Of a DNA stretch of 64,000 nt, positions 35,148-46,120 are shown one piece after another (within the stretch, counting starts at the first letter, position 1; the number at the start of each line of letters is the position of its first letter). Position numbers and translations under genes: made by a program. Below the pieces are notes generated by a model. It was not told the DNA's origin, did no database searches, and was given only the letters and a program-made list of their open reading frames with translations. The stretch is from Sphingomonas sp. So64.6b. GTDB lineage: Bacteria; Pseudomonadota; Alphaproteobacteria; Sphingomonadales; Sphingomonadaceae. Location: NCBI RefSeq assembly GCF_014171475.1, contig NZ_CP048817.1, positions 2,170,001-2,234,000 of the forward strand, read 5' to 3'.

Positions 35148-36329
35148 CTGCCCTCACCTCCCCTCTACGACGCGATCATCCTCGGGGCCGGCGCGGCCGG
35201 CCTGATGTGCGCCGCGACCGCCGGGCAACGCGGCCGACGCGTCTTGCTGGTCGATCATGCCGACGAGGTGGGCAAGAAAATCCTTATTTCCGGCGGCGGG
35301 CGGTGCAATTTCACCAACGTGAACACCGCGCCCGACCGCTATCTCTCCGCCAACGCGCATTTCGCCAAGTCGGCACTGAGCCGTTACACCGCCGCTGATT
35401 TCATCGCGCTGGTCGACCGTTACGGCATCGCCTGGCACGAAAAAACACTTGGGCAGCTATTCTGTGACGGATCGGCGAAGCAGATCGTCGCGATGCTGCT
35501 CGACCAGTGTGCGATGGGCCATGTCGATCTGTCGCTCGGCCATGCCGTCACCGCGATCGATCATGCCAATGGCCTGTTCCGCGTGACGATCAGCGGCCGC
35601 GAGTTCTCCGCACCCTCGCTCGTACTCGCAACCGGTGGTCCGTCGATCCCGAAAATGGGCGCGACCAGCTTCGCTTACGAGGTGGCCCGGCGCTTCGGCC
35701 TCAAGATCGTCGAACCTCGCCCGGCGCTTGTTCCGCTGACGCTTGGCGGGGATGAGACGCTGTTCCGCTCGCTCTCCGGCGTGGCGACCGATGTGATCGC
35801 CAAATGCGGCAAGGCTGCATTTCGCGAGGCGGCCCTGTTTACCCACAAGGGCCTGTCCGGCCCGGCCATCCTGCAGATCTCCAGCTATTGGCGCTCGGGC
35901 GAGCAAGTCGGCATCGATTTCCTGCCCGGGCACAAGGCAGGCTGGCTGCTCGACGCAAAACGCGCCCGTCCGCGCGCCGCGTTTGCAAGCACCCTGGCAA
36001 GCGCCCTGCCCGCCCGGCTGGCCGAAACGCTGGCCGACCGGCTCATATTGAGCGGCGAACTATCGACCATGACCGACCGCAAACTGACCGAAGCGGAGCA
36101 GCGCCTGGCCGATTGGCGCTTCACCCCGAACGGCACCGAAGGCTATGCCAAGGCCGAGGTCACGGCGGGCGGAATCAGCACCGCGGAACTGTCATCGCAA
36201 ACAATGCAAGCCAAACGCCTACAAAACCTGTATGCGATCGGCGAAGCAGTCGACGTCACAGGGTGGCTGGGCGGCTACAACTTCCAATGGGCATGGGCGA
36301 GCGGATGGGCCGCGGCACAGTCTATTTGA
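35148..36329 (+). CDS. YhiN/BaiN-family FAD-dependent oxidoreductase with non-standard start
   Basis: A flavoprotein of the HI0933/YhiN (aminoacetone oxidase/BaiN) family. It has the FAD-binding GAGAAGL motif, the family signature GKKILISGGGRCNFTN, and a C-terminal EVTAGGISTAELSSQTMQAKRLQNLYAIGEAVDVTGWLGGYNFQWAWASG. The first in-frame ATG (35205) lies inside the dinucleotide-binding motif and would remove it. Upstream in frame there is no ATG, GTG or TTG before a stop at 35142-35144; only CTG at 35148, preceded by GGAG at good spacing. Either CTG is used or a one-base indel in the C-run near 35160 hides a GTG start at 35135. The inverted repeat ends at 35136. Confidence 0.82.
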   Translation: MPSPPLYDAIILGAGAAGLMCAATAGQRGRRVLLVDHADEVGKKILISGGGRCNFTNVNTAPDRYLSANAHFAKSALSRYTAADFIALVDRYGIAWHEKTLGQLFCDGSAKQIVAMLLDQCAMGHVDLSLGHAVTAIDHANGLFRVTISGREFSAPSLVLATGGPSIPKMGATSFAYEVARRFGLKIVEPRPALVPLTLGGDETLFRSLSGVATDVIAKCGKAAFREAALFTHKGLSGPAILQISSYWRSGEQVGIDFLPGHKAGWLLDAKRARPRAAFASTLASALPARLAETLADRLILSGELSTMTDRKLTEAEQRLADWRFTPNGTEGYAKAEVTAGGISTAELSSQTMQAKRLQNLYAIGEAVDVTGWLGGYNFQWAWASGWAAAQSI

Positions 36330-36392
36330 CCGCAGTTCAACAGGTTGCGCCTTGCCGTGGTGGCGGTGCAGCCATTCTATTTTGAGAGACTC

Positions 36393-38114
<1,722 letters not shown>

Positions 38115-38123
38115 GCGGATCGT

Positions 38124-38591
38124 GTGACCGTGACTGACACCGTCCGCATCCTGGTCGATGGCGATGCGTGCCCGGTCAAGGATGAGATCTACAAGGTCGC
38201 CTGGCGGCTCGAGGTGCCGGTCACAATCGTCGCCAACAGTCATTTCAGGGTGCCGATCCATCCGCTGATCGAACGCGTCGTCGTCAGCGACGGGTTCGAC
38301 GCGGCGGACGATTGGATCGCCGAGCACGCCAGTGTAAAATCGGTGGTGATCACCGCGGATATCCTGCTCGCCGATCGCTGCGTGAAGGCCGGCGCCACCG
38401 TGCTCAGCCCGACCGGCAAGCCGTTCACCGCCAATTCGATCGGCGCAGCGGTCGCGACCCGCGCGATCATGGCCGACCTGCGCGCCGGCGCCGTCGGCGA
38501 TGCGATCGGCGGCCCCGCGCCCTTCGCCAAGACTGACCGGTCGCGTTTTCTGTCCGCGCTCGATGCCGCCTTAATGAAGTTGCTGCGCTAA
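38124..38591 (+). CDS. UPF0178 (YaiI/YqxD) family protein
   Basis: A 155-residue conserved protein. The family pattern is clear: RILVDGDACPVKDEIYKVAWR at the start, VVVSDGFDAADDWIAEHA, VVITADILLADRCVKAGATVLSPTGKPFTANSIG, and the final GGPAPFAKTDRSRFLSALD. The fold is PIN-like with conserved Asp residues, which hints at a nuclease, but no function is established. It starts with GTG 10 bases after the helicase stop and is probably co-transcribed. A second GTG two codons later is also possible. Confidence 0.9.
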   Translation: MTVTDTVRILVDGDACPVKDEIYKVAWRLEVPVTIVANSHFRVPIHPLIERVVVSDGFDAADDWIAEHASVKSVVITADILLADRCVKAGATVLSPTGKPFTANSIGAAVATRAIMADLRAGAVGDAIGGPAPFAKTDRSRFLSALDAALMKLLR

Positions 38592-38594
38592 AAA

Positions 38595-38614
38595 ATTGTC
38601 GCAAATTGTCGCAT
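38595..38614. promoter_or_regulatory. Tandem AATTGTCGCA direct repeat upstream of efflux operon
   Basis: Two exact copies of AATTGTCGCA (38595-38604 and 38605-38614), one helical turn apart, lie about 115 bases before the RND efflux operon. In-phase direct repeats are a common activator or response-regulator site. The bound factor is unknown. Confidence 0.35.
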
Positions 38615-38728
38615 AGCGCAATTATCGGTCGATATCAGGAACTGGCGGTGCTTTGGTATGTTTGACCGCGATAACGCAGGATGCCATCGCGCGTCGTCGG
38701 CGGTCTTCAGCGATGGGTAGGATTTAGA

Positions 38729-39925
38729 TTGCGTCACTTCACGCCGGCTCGAGCCTTCTTGGCCGCAACTCTTTGCCTTGCGCTCGGCGCATGCGGTGGC
38801 AGTGCACAGGACAAAGGCGGACGACGCGGTGCACAAGGCACGCCTGAGGTCGGCTTCGTCGTCGTCCAGCCCTCAAGCATCCCGCTTTCCACCGAACTGG
38901 GCGGTCGTGTCACAGCCTATCAAAGCGCGGAGGTCCGTCCGCAGGTTTCCGGTATCGTGCGCAAGCGCTTATTCACCGAAGGGTCGATCGTGCGTCAGGG
39001 ACAGACGCTTTATCAGATCGATCCGAGCCTTTACGTTGCGGCAACCAACGAGGCGCGCGCCAATCTGGCCAGCGCACAGGCCAATGCCGAAGCCACCAAG
39101 GTCAAGGCCGATCGGTTCCGCCCGCTCGCCGAGATCGAAGCGGTGGCCAAGCAGGACTATACCGACGCGGCCGCGCAGGCGCGTCAGGCCGCCGCGGTGG
39201 TCGCACAGAACCGCGCGCAGCTCGACACGGCACGAATCAACCTGCGTTTCACTAATGTGCCCGCGCCGATCACCGGGCGCATCGGTCGTTCATTGTTCAC
39301 CGAGGGCGCACTGGTTACGGCAAGCCAGGCCGATCCGCTCGCCACGATCCAGCGGCTCGACCCGATCTTTGTCGATATCCAGCAATCCAGCGCCGATTTG
39401 CTAACCCTGCGCCGCGCGCTCGCGAGCGGTGGCGCCGTCCCGGCCCAGGCCAGTGTCCGGCTGAAGCTGGAAGATGGCAGCGACTATGGACAGACCGGCA
39501 CGGTCGAATTCTCCGAAGTCGTGGTCAACGAAAGCACTGGCACCGTCACGCTACGCGCGCGCTTTCCCAATCCGCAAGGATTGCTGCTGCCGGGCATGTT
39601 CGCACGCGCGACCTTCGCACAATCAGTCGATACCCGCGCGTTTCTCGTCCCGCAGGCCGGCGTGAAGCGCGACCCCAAGGGCAATACGACGGTGCTGGTG
39701 GTCGGCCCCGACAACAAGGCGGTTGAGCGTCAAGTGACGGCCGACCGCGTTGTCGGTGCGAATTGGGTCGTGACGGCCGGGCTGAACCCCGGCGACAAGG
39801 TGATCGTCGAGGGCACCGCCAAGGCCAAGGCCGGGCAGCCGGTCAAACCCGTGCCGGCCGGATCGCCGCAGAAATTACAGGCGCCAACCAAATCAGGCAC
39901 TTCCGCCGCCCAGACCAAGGGCTGA
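38729..39925 (+). CDS. RND efflux periplasmic adaptor (AcrA/MexA-like lipoprotein)
   Basis: A membrane-fusion protein of about 398 residues. A lipoprotein signal ends in LALGACGG, so it should be anchored to the inner membrane. It has the barrel-sandwich region (ELGGRVTAYQSAEVRPQVSGIVRKRLFTEGSIVRQGQTLYQIDP), a helical hairpin (residues about 105-170) and the beta-barrel/MP domains. An ATG frame opens at 38681, but TTG at 38729 has GGTAGGA upstream and gives a normal signal peptide, so I prefer it. It is followed after seven bases by the RND pump gene. Confidence 0.93.
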   Translation: MRHFTPARAFLAATLCLALGACGGSAQDKGGRRGAQGTPEVGFVVVQPSSIPLSTELGGRVTAYQSAEVRPQVSGIVRKRLFTEGSIVRQGQTLYQIDPSLYVAATNEARANLASAQANAEATKVKADRFRPLAEIEAVAKQDYTDAAAQARQAAAVVAQNRAQLDTARINLRFTNVPAPITGRIGRSLFTEGALVTASQADPLATIQRLDPIFVDIQQSSADLLTLRRALASGGAVPAQASVRLKLEDGSDYGQTGTVEFSEVVVNESTGTVTLRARFPNPQGLLLPGMFARATFAQSVDTRAFLVPQAGVKRDPKGNTTVLVVGPDNKAVERQVTADRVVGANWVVTAGLNPGDKVIVEGTAKAKAGQPVKPVPAGSPQKLQAPTKSGTSAAQTKG

Positions 39926-39932
39926 CCCGCCG

Positions 39933-42900
39933 GTGATCTCACGCATTTTCATCGACCGGCCGATTTTCGCCTGGGTCATCGCGATCATCATCATGCTGGG
40001 CGGCATCGGTGCGATCTATACTTTGCCGATTGAACAATTTCCCGATGTGGCGCCGCCCAACGTCAACATCCGCGCGAGCTATCCCGGCGCATCGGCGGAA
40101 ACGCTGGAGAACAGCGTCACGCAGGTGATCGAACAACAGCTCACCGGCATCGACGGTTTGCTCTATTTCAGCTCGAATAGCAGCTCGCGCGGTCAGGTGA
40201 CGATCACCGCGACCTTCGAAAAGGGTATCGACCCCGACATCGCTCAAGTCCAGGTGCAGAACAAGGTGCAGCAGGCGATCAGCCGCCTGCCGCAACAAGT
40301 TCAGCAACAGGGCCTGACGGTCACGAAATCCAACCCCGATTTCCTGCTGCTCGTGTCGATCTACGATCAGACCGACCGGGTCACCAATCAGGACGTATCG
40401 GACTATCTGATCGCCAATTTCCAGGATCGGCTCGGCCGTATCCCAGGGGTCGGCGACACCAATGTTTTCGGCGCGCAATATGCGATGCGAGTGTGGCTAC
40501 GGCCCGATCGCCTGGCCGCCTATTCGCTGATGCCGAGCGATGCGATCAACGCGATCACTGCGCAGAATACCGAGATCGCGGCGGGCGAGGTCGGCGGTCA
40601 GCCGATGCCCGCGACGCAGATGCTCAACGCGACCGTCACCGCCCAGTCGCGCCTGCAGACCCCGGAGCAGTTCGCCAACATCATCGTCAAGACGGCGCGC
40701 GACGGATCGATCGTGCGCCTATCCGATATCGCACGGGTCGAACTCGGCGCGGAGAGCTACCAGACCATCAGCCGGGTCAATGGCCATCCCGGCGCGGGTA
40801 TCGCCGTCTCGCTCGCGCCCGGCGCCGATGCGCTGTCGACCGCCGAACTGGTCAAGGCCGAGATCGAGCGCGCGGCAAAGTCGATGCCTGACGGCTATGC
40901 TTATGCCTTCCCCCAGGATTCAACCGCGTTCATCAAATTGTCGGTCGAGGAAGTGGTCAAGACATTGGTCGAGGCGATTATCCTCGTCGTCATCGTCATG
41001 TTCGTGTTCCTGCAAAACTGGCGTGCGACGCTGATCCCGACGATCGCCGTGCCGGTCGTGCTGCTTGGCACCTTCGCCATCTTCTCGCTGGCCGGATTTT
41101 CGATCAACACGCTGACGCTGTTCGGCCTGGTCCTGGCAATCGGCCTACTGGTCGACGACGCGATCGTCGTGGTCGAAAATGTCGAACGACTTATGGACGA
41201 GAATCCGGACATGTCGCCGCGCGATGCGACGATCGAATCGATGAACGAGATCACCGTCGCGCTGATCGCGATCGCACTGGTGCTGTCGGCGGTGTTCCTG
41301 CCAATGGCGTTCTTCGGCGGATCGACCGGTGTGATCTATCGTCAGTTCTCGGTCACCATCGTGTCGGCGATGATCCTGTCGGTGGTCGTCGCGCTTGTTC
41401 TGACCCCTGCGTTGACCGCGACACTGCTCAAGCGGCGCAGTGAGGAGAAAAAGGGCGACAGCTGGTTCGCGCGTAAGTCGCAGGACGCGCGCGACTGGTT
41501 CAATCGCAATTTTGAGAAGATGACCGATCGCTACAGCAACAGTGTGGCGAAGGTGGTCGATCGCAAGCTGATCTTTCTGTTGGTCTACGCCGGAGTGGTG
41601 ACGCTGCTCGCGTTGCTGTTCGTCCGGTTGCCGACCGGCTTCCTGCCAAGCGAGGATCAGGGCGCCGCGCAGATCCAGTTCAACTTGCCGCCGGGCGCCA
41701 CCCAAGGCCGGACGGTCGCGGTTCAAAAGCAGGTCGAGCATTATTTCCTCACTCAGGAAAAGGCCAATGTCAGCGTGCTGTTCACCAATGCCGGCGGCGG
41801 CGGCGGTGGTGCGAGCGGGCAGAATACCGGGCGCGGCTTCCTTGCGCTGAGCGACTGGGCCGACCGCAAGGGAAGCCAGAACAGCGCCCAGGCAATTACT
41901 CAGCGAGCATCCAAAGCGCTGGGCGGCCTGCGCGATGCGGACATCTTCGTGACGGTACCGGCAGCGGTGCGTGGGCTCGGTCAGTCGGCCGGCTTCACCA
42001 TGGAGTTTCAGAACACCGGCAGCATGACCCGTACCGATTTCAAGGCAGCGCGCGACAAATTGCTCGCCGCCGCGCGCGCCGACCCCGATCTCGCTTCGGT
42101 CCGGCCAAGCGACCTTGACGACCAGCCGACGCTCAAGATTGAGATCGACCAGCAGAAGCTGAGCGCACTTGGCCTGAGCCAGGCCGACGTCAATGCGACT
42201 TTGTCGACCGCCTGGGGTGGTCGGTACGTCAATGATTTCAACGATCGCGGCCGGGTAAAGCGCGTTTATGTCCAGGGCGATGCGCCGTATCGCCATAGTC
42301 CGGATGATATCGCACAATGGTATGTGCGCTCCGCCGACGGGCAGATGGCGCCTTTCTCGGCCTTTTCGACCATTTCCTGGTCGACTGCGCCATCGTCACT
42401 GCTGCGCTTCCAGGGCTTGCCAGCGTTCGAGATCCAGGGCCAGGCCGCGCCGGGCAAGAGCTCGGGCGATGCGATGAACAAGATGGCACAACTCGCCGCA
42501 CAATATCCGGGGACCTCGGTTGCCTGGTCGGGTCTGTCGTTCCAGGAGCGACTGTCATCAGGCCAGGCACCGTTCCTCTACGCCATCTCCTTGCTCGTCG
42601 TGTTCCTGTGCCTGGCCGCGCTGTACGAAAGCTGGTCGATCCCCGTCGCGGTGTTGCTGGTCATTCCGCTCGGCCTGGTTGGTGCGGTGTTCGCGGTTAC
42701 GCTGCGTGGGCTGGAGAACGACGTGTATCTGCAGATCGGGCTGCTCACCACGATGGGCCTTGCCGCCAAGAACGCGATTCTCATCGTCGAGTTCGCCGAA
42801 CAGGCCGAGAAGAAAGGCAAACGCATCATTGATGCCGCGATCGAAGCCGCTCGCCTGCGTTTGCGGCCGATCCTGATGACCAGCCTCGCCTTCATCTTCG

Positions 42901-43127
42901 GCGTGCTGCCGCTGGCGATCTCGACCGGCGCCGGCGCGAACAGCCGTGTCGCGATCGGCACGGCGGTGATCGGGGGCATGCTGACCGCGACGATCCTCGC
43001 GATCTTCTACATTCCGTTGTTTTTCGTACTGGTGCGCCGCGGCACTCGCGACGTGCTGAAGAAGCTGCATCACGAACCACATGACGCGCCGCCACCGTCC
43101 GACCCCAAGCCCGAGGCGACGACATGA
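39933..43127 (+). CDS. RND multidrug efflux permease (AcrB/MexB family, HAE1)
   Basis: A 1064-residue inner-membrane pump. It begins ISRIFIDRPIFAWVIAIIIMLGG as in AcrB/MexB. The proton-relay aspartates are in GLLVDDAIVVVENVERLM, and twelve membrane helices with two large periplasmic loops are evident. A glycine-rich stretch (AGGGGGGASGQ) sits in the second loop region. GTG start, seven bases after the adaptor stop. It forms a tripartite drug/proton antiporter with its neighbours; substrates cannot be predicted. Confidence 0.96.
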   Translation: MISRIFIDRPIFAWVIAIIIMLGGIGAIYTLPIEQFPDVAPPNVNIRASYPGASAETLENSVTQVIEQQLTGIDGLLYFSSNSSSRGQVTITATFEKGIDPDIAQVQVQNKVQQAISRLPQQVQQQGLTVTKSNPDFLLLVSIYDQTDRVTNQDVSDYLIANFQDRLGRIPGVGDTNVFGAQYAMRVWLRPDRLAAYSLMPSDAINAITAQNTEIAAGEVGGQPMPATQMLNATVTAQSRLQTPEQFANIIVKTARDGSIVRLSDIARVELGAESYQTISRVNGHPGAGIAVSLAPGADALSTAELVKAEIERAAKSMPDGYAYAFPQDSTAFIKLSVEEVVKTLVEAIILVVIVMFVFLQNWRATLIPTIAVPVVLLGTFAIFSLAGFSINTLTLFGLVLAIGLLVDDAIVVVENVERLMDENPDMSPRDATIESMNEITVALIAIALVLSAVFLPMAFFGGSTGVIYRQFSVTIVSAMILSVVVALVLTPALTATLLKRRSEEKKGDSWFARKSQDARDWFNRNFEKMTDRYSNSVAKVVDRKLIFLLVYAGVVTLLALLFVRLPTGFLPSEDQGAAQIQFNLPPGATQGRTVAVQKQVEHYFLTQEKANVSVLFTNAGGGGGGASGQNTGRGFLALSDWADRKGSQNSAQAITQRASKALGGLRDADIFVTVPAAVRGLGQSAGFTMEFQNTGSMTRTDFKAARDKLLAAARADPDLASVRPSDLDDQPTLKIEIDQQKLSALGLSQADVNATLSTAWGGRYVNDFNDRGRVKRVYVQGDAPYRHSPDDIAQWYVRSADGQMAPFSAFSTISWSTAPSSLLRFQGLPAFEIQGQAAPGKSSGDAMNKMAQLAAQYPGTSVAWSGLSFQERLSSGQAPFLYAISLLVVFLCLAALYESWSIPVAVLLVIPLGLVGAVFAVTLRGLENDVYLQIGLLTTMGLAAKNAILIVEFAEQAEKKGKRIIDAAIEAARLRLRPILMTSLAFIFGVLPLAISTGAGANSRVAIGTAVIGGMLTATILAIFYIPLFFVLVRRGTRDVLKKLHHEPHDAPPPSDPKPEATT

Positions 43128-44587
43128 AGCACGCAATCATCCTGCTTCTCACCTCCGCAGTATTGAGCGGCTGTGCGAGCATGGCACCCGACTATGCGCG
43201 CCCCACTCTACCCGTGCCGCCGTCCTGGCCGGTTGGCGATGCCTATTTGAAACAGAGCGAGGCAGTGCTGCCGAGCGTGTCGTATCGCGATATCTTCCGC
43301 GATGCCCGGCTGCAGGGCATGATCGAGCAGGCACTGACCAACAACCGCGACCTGCGCGTCGCCGCCGCCAATATCGTCGCGGCGCGCGCGCAATATCGCA
43401 TTCAGCGCGCCGACCTGCTGCCGCAAGTCGATGCCAGCGCAAGCGTAACCCGCACCGACAGCGGCACCGGCCGGACCAGCAATGGCGGCAGCGCAGTCAC
43501 GGGTGGCGCACGTACCAATTACAGCGCCGATGTCGGGATCACTTCGTTCGAGATCGACCTATTCGGACGCGTTCGTTCGCTGACGACCGCCGCGCAGAAC
43601 CGCTATTTCGCAACAGAGGCTGCGGCGCGTGCGACGCGGCTAACGCTGGTCGGCGACATCGCGACCGCATGGCTGACCTATGCGGCCGATCAGAGCCTGC
43701 TCAAGATCGCGCGCGATACCGCAGCCAGTGCCGAACGCAGCGTCAAGCTCACCAAGGCCCGGCTCAACGGCGGCGTCGCGCCGCGCACCGATCTCAGCCA
43801 GGCGCAGCTCGTCCTGGCCCAGGCCCAGTCCGATCTTGCCCAGCAGATCACAGCGCTCGCCCAGGATATCAACGCGCTGCAGTTGCTGGTCGGTGCGCCG
43901 ATCGACACGGCACTCCTGCCGGCATCGATCGAGGATGCTTCGAAAACGCTAGCCGAGCTGCCGGCCGGGCTCGATTCCGGGATATTGTTGCGCCGCCCGG
44001 ACGTGCTCCAGGCCGAATATGAACTGCGCGCAACCAATGCCGAGATTGGCGCGGCACGGGCCGAACTGTTCCCACGCATTGCCCTCACCGCTCTGGTCGG
44101 TTTCGCCAGCAATGCGCTGAGCGGGCTCTTCACCGGCGGCGCATTCAACTATTCGGTCGCGCCGAGCGTCAGTTATCCAATCTTCCGCGCAGGGGCCGGG
44201 CGCGCCGGTGTCGAACAGTCCAAGGCGCAGCGCGACGCCGCGCTTGCGACCTACGAGAAATCGATCCAGATCGCGTTCCGTGAAGTCGCCGATGCGCTTG
44301 CGCGGCGCGGCACGATCGCGGACCAGACGCGCGCTGCGCAGTCGCTGTCGGCGGCGGCTTCCGACAATTACCGCTTGTCCGATGCACGTTATCGCGGCGG
44401 CATCGATACCTTCCTGCAGAGCCTCGATGCACAGCGCTCGCTCTATTCCGCGCAGCGTTCATTGGTCGCCACGCAGCTGGTAGGCGCGACCAATCTGGTC
44501 GATCTGTACCGCACGCTCGGCGGCGACGCGCAGCTTGACGCTACGGCAAGCGGACCCGTTCCGGCAAATGCAGCGCCCAGCGGCTAA
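43124..44587 (+). CDS. Outer-membrane efflux channel (OprM/NodT family lipoprotein)
   Basis: A 487-residue TolC-like outer-membrane factor. A lipoprotein signal ends in SAVLSGC, followed by APDYARPTLPVPPSW, typical of OprM-type proteins. Two repeated helical/beta units are visible (TNNRDLRVAAANIVAARAQYRIQRADLLPQVDAS; DVLQAEYELRATNAEIGAARAELFPRIAL). The start overlaps the pump stop as ATGA, which completes the adaptor-pump-channel operon. Confidence 0.95.
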   Translation: MKHAIILLLTSAVLSGCASMAPDYARPTLPVPPSWPVGDAYLKQSEAVLPSVSYRDIFRDARLQGMIEQALTNNRDLRVAAANIVAARAQYRIQRADLLPQVDASASVTRTDSGTGRTSNGGSAVTGGARTNYSADVGITSFEIDLFGRVRSLTTAAQNRYFATEAAARATRLTLVGDIATAWLTYAADQSLLKIARDTAASAERSVKLTKARLNGGVAPRTDLSQAQLVLAQAQSDLAQQITALAQDINALQLLVGAPIDTALLPASIEDASKTLAELPAGLDSGILLRRPDVLQAEYELRATNAEIGAARAELFPRIALTALVGFASNALSGLFTGGAFNYSVAPSVSYPIFRAGAGRAGVEQSKAQRDAALATYEKSIQIAFREVADALARRGTIADQTRAAQSLSAAASDNYRLSDARYRGGIDTFLQSLDAQRSLYSAQRSLVATQLVGATNLVDLYRTLGGDAQLDATASGPVPANAAPSG

Positions 44588-44652
44588 TGCTGCGCAAATG
44601 AGGTGCAGCAAGCTCGCTTGACGGCGGCGCGCGGCAGGTGAAGGATGCCGTC

Positions 44653-45012
44653 ATGGCACTGCCTTCCACACCCGATCCGTCCGCTTTCATGCGTGAAATG
44701 CTCGGCCAATGGGAGAAAATGGCCAATCAGTTCGGCGGCGAGATGATGAAGTCGGACGAGTTCGCTCGTGTCGTTCAGGGTGCCAGTACCGCACAGATGA
44801 AGGCGCAATCCGCCGCACATCAGATGATGGACAAGGCACTCGCTGCGGCCAATATGCCGAGCCGTAGCGAGGTCGAGGATCTCTCGGCACGCCTTCGCGG
44901 TGTCGAGGATACAGTGGGACGGATCGAGGCGCTGCTGATGGCGCAGGCGGGGATATCGCCCCCGGAACGCCCCAAACCCAAACGCACGCGCAAGCCTCCG
45001 GCCAAAGGGTGA
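44653..45012 (+). CDS. phaE: Short PhaE-like subunit of class III PHA synthase
   Basis: A 119-residue protein directly before phaC. The central part (FMREMLGQWEKMANQFGGEMMKSDEFARVVQGASTAQMKAQSAAHQMMDKALAAANMPSRSEVEDLSARLRGVEDTVGRIEALL) matches the C-terminal pattern of PhaE proteins, where a P(S/T)RxEVxxLxxRL helix contacts PhaC. It is only about a third of the length of classical PhaE. It ends in a basic tail (PERPKPKRTRKPPAKG). The ATG at 44653 follows AAGGA; the frame also opens with GTG at 44638. It may be the minimal activator of the synthase. Confidence 0.75.
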   Translation: MALPSTPDPSAFMREMLGQWEKMANQFGGEMMKSDEFARVVQGASTAQMKAQSAAHQMMDKALAAANMPSRSEVEDLSARLRGVEDTVGRIEALLMAQAGISPPERPKPKRTRKPPAKG

Positions 45013-45046
45013 GCTTTGAAATTTCTGTGAATGGGTCGCGACTGAT

Positions 45047-46120
45047 TTGAGCGACGCGACAGCTCCCGATCTGTTCGACCAGGCACGCACCGCGTTCGAC
45101 CGCGCCTTGCAACGCAATTTCAAAGGCCTGGAATATTTCTCGTCATCGGGGCCGACACTCGGCGCAAGTCCCAAGGACCTGCTGATCCAGCGCGGAACGA
45201 TGAACCTCTATCATTATCGTCCGATGTCGGACGAGGTGTACCGGGTACCGCTACTGTTGGTGATGGCGACGACCAATCGCGGTTATATCTTCGACATGGT
45301 GCCGGGGCAGAGCTTGGTCGAGTATCTGCTCAAGGCCGGATACGATGTGTTCATGCTCGACTGGACGCCACCGCGCCGGGACGAGAAGACACTGACGCTG
45401 GCCGACTATGTGCTCGACTTCATCCCGACCGCGATCGCCCGCGTCCAACAGGAAACTGGCGAGGAAGACTTCAGCCTGGTCGGTTATTGCTTCGGCGGCG
45501 TGCTCTCGATCCTATGGGCAGCGCTCAATTCCCAGGCACCGATGAAGAATCTGGTGTGCTTCACCACACCGGTGGATTTCTCGAAGATGGAAATGTTCCA
45601 AGCCTGGGCCGACAAACGTTTTTTCGATGTCGACAAGCTGGTCGACACATTCGGCAATTGCCCGGCCGATTATCTCTACACTGCCTTCGACATGCTGCGC
45701 CCCGGCGCGCGCATCGCCGGCAATATCCGGCTGCTCGACAATCTGTGGAATGACGAATTCGTCAAATCATTCCGCATGTTCGATCGCTGGGCGAGCGACA
45801 CGCTACCGCTGGCGGGCGAATATTTCCGCGAAACGACCAAGAAACTGATGTGGGACAATCAACTCCACCACGGCACGATGGAGGTCGCCGGTCGGCCGAT
45901 CGACCTGTCCGCGATCACCGCGCCGTTCCTGCATGTGACGGCGGAGCACGACCATATCGTGCCATCGGCCGCATCAGCGCCGCTGATCGAAAAGGTCGGA
46001 TCGACCGATAAGGAACAGGTGACAATGAAGGGCGGGCATGTCAGCCTCGTTGCAGGGGGCAATGCGATCAAGCGGCTATGGCCAAAACTTATCGACTGGC
46101 TGGGGGAGCGATCGACATGA
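45047..46120 (+). CDS. phaC: Class III polyhydroxyalkanoate synthase PhaC
   Basis: A 357-residue alpha/beta-hydrolase-fold PHA synthase that polymerises (R)-3-hydroxyacyl-CoA on granules. The triad is exactly where class III enzymes have it: Cys148 in LVGYCFGG, Asp302 in TAEHDHIVP and His331 in KGGHVSLV. Length matches class III, not the roughly 560-residue class I. It starts with TTG at 45047; no in-frame ATG or GTG lies near the expected N-terminus. The upstream gene is a short PhaE-like subunit, and a phasin lies 1.4 kb downstream. Confidence 0.93.
   Translation: MSDATAPDLFDQARTAFDRALQRNFKGLEYFSSSGPTLGASPKDLLIQRGTMNLYHYRPMSDEVYRVPLLLVMATTNRGYIFDMVPGQSLVEYLLKAGYDVFMLDWTPPRRDEKTLTLADYVLDFIPTAIARVQQETGEEDFSLVGYCFGGVLSILWAALNSQAPMKNLVCFTTPVDFSKMEMFQAWADKRFFDVDKLVDTFGNCPADYLYTAFDMLRPGARIAGNIRLLDNLWNDEFVKSFRMFDRWASDTLPLAGEYFRETTKKLMWDNQLHHGTMEVAGRPIDLSAITAPFLHVTAEHDHIVPSAASAPLIEKVGSTDKEQVTMKGGHVSLVAGGNAIKRLWPKLIDWLGERST

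Noticed and set aside
45047..46120. Class I PHA synthase
   Set aside because: The protein has only 357 residues and its triad positions match class III, with a PhaE-like gene upstream.
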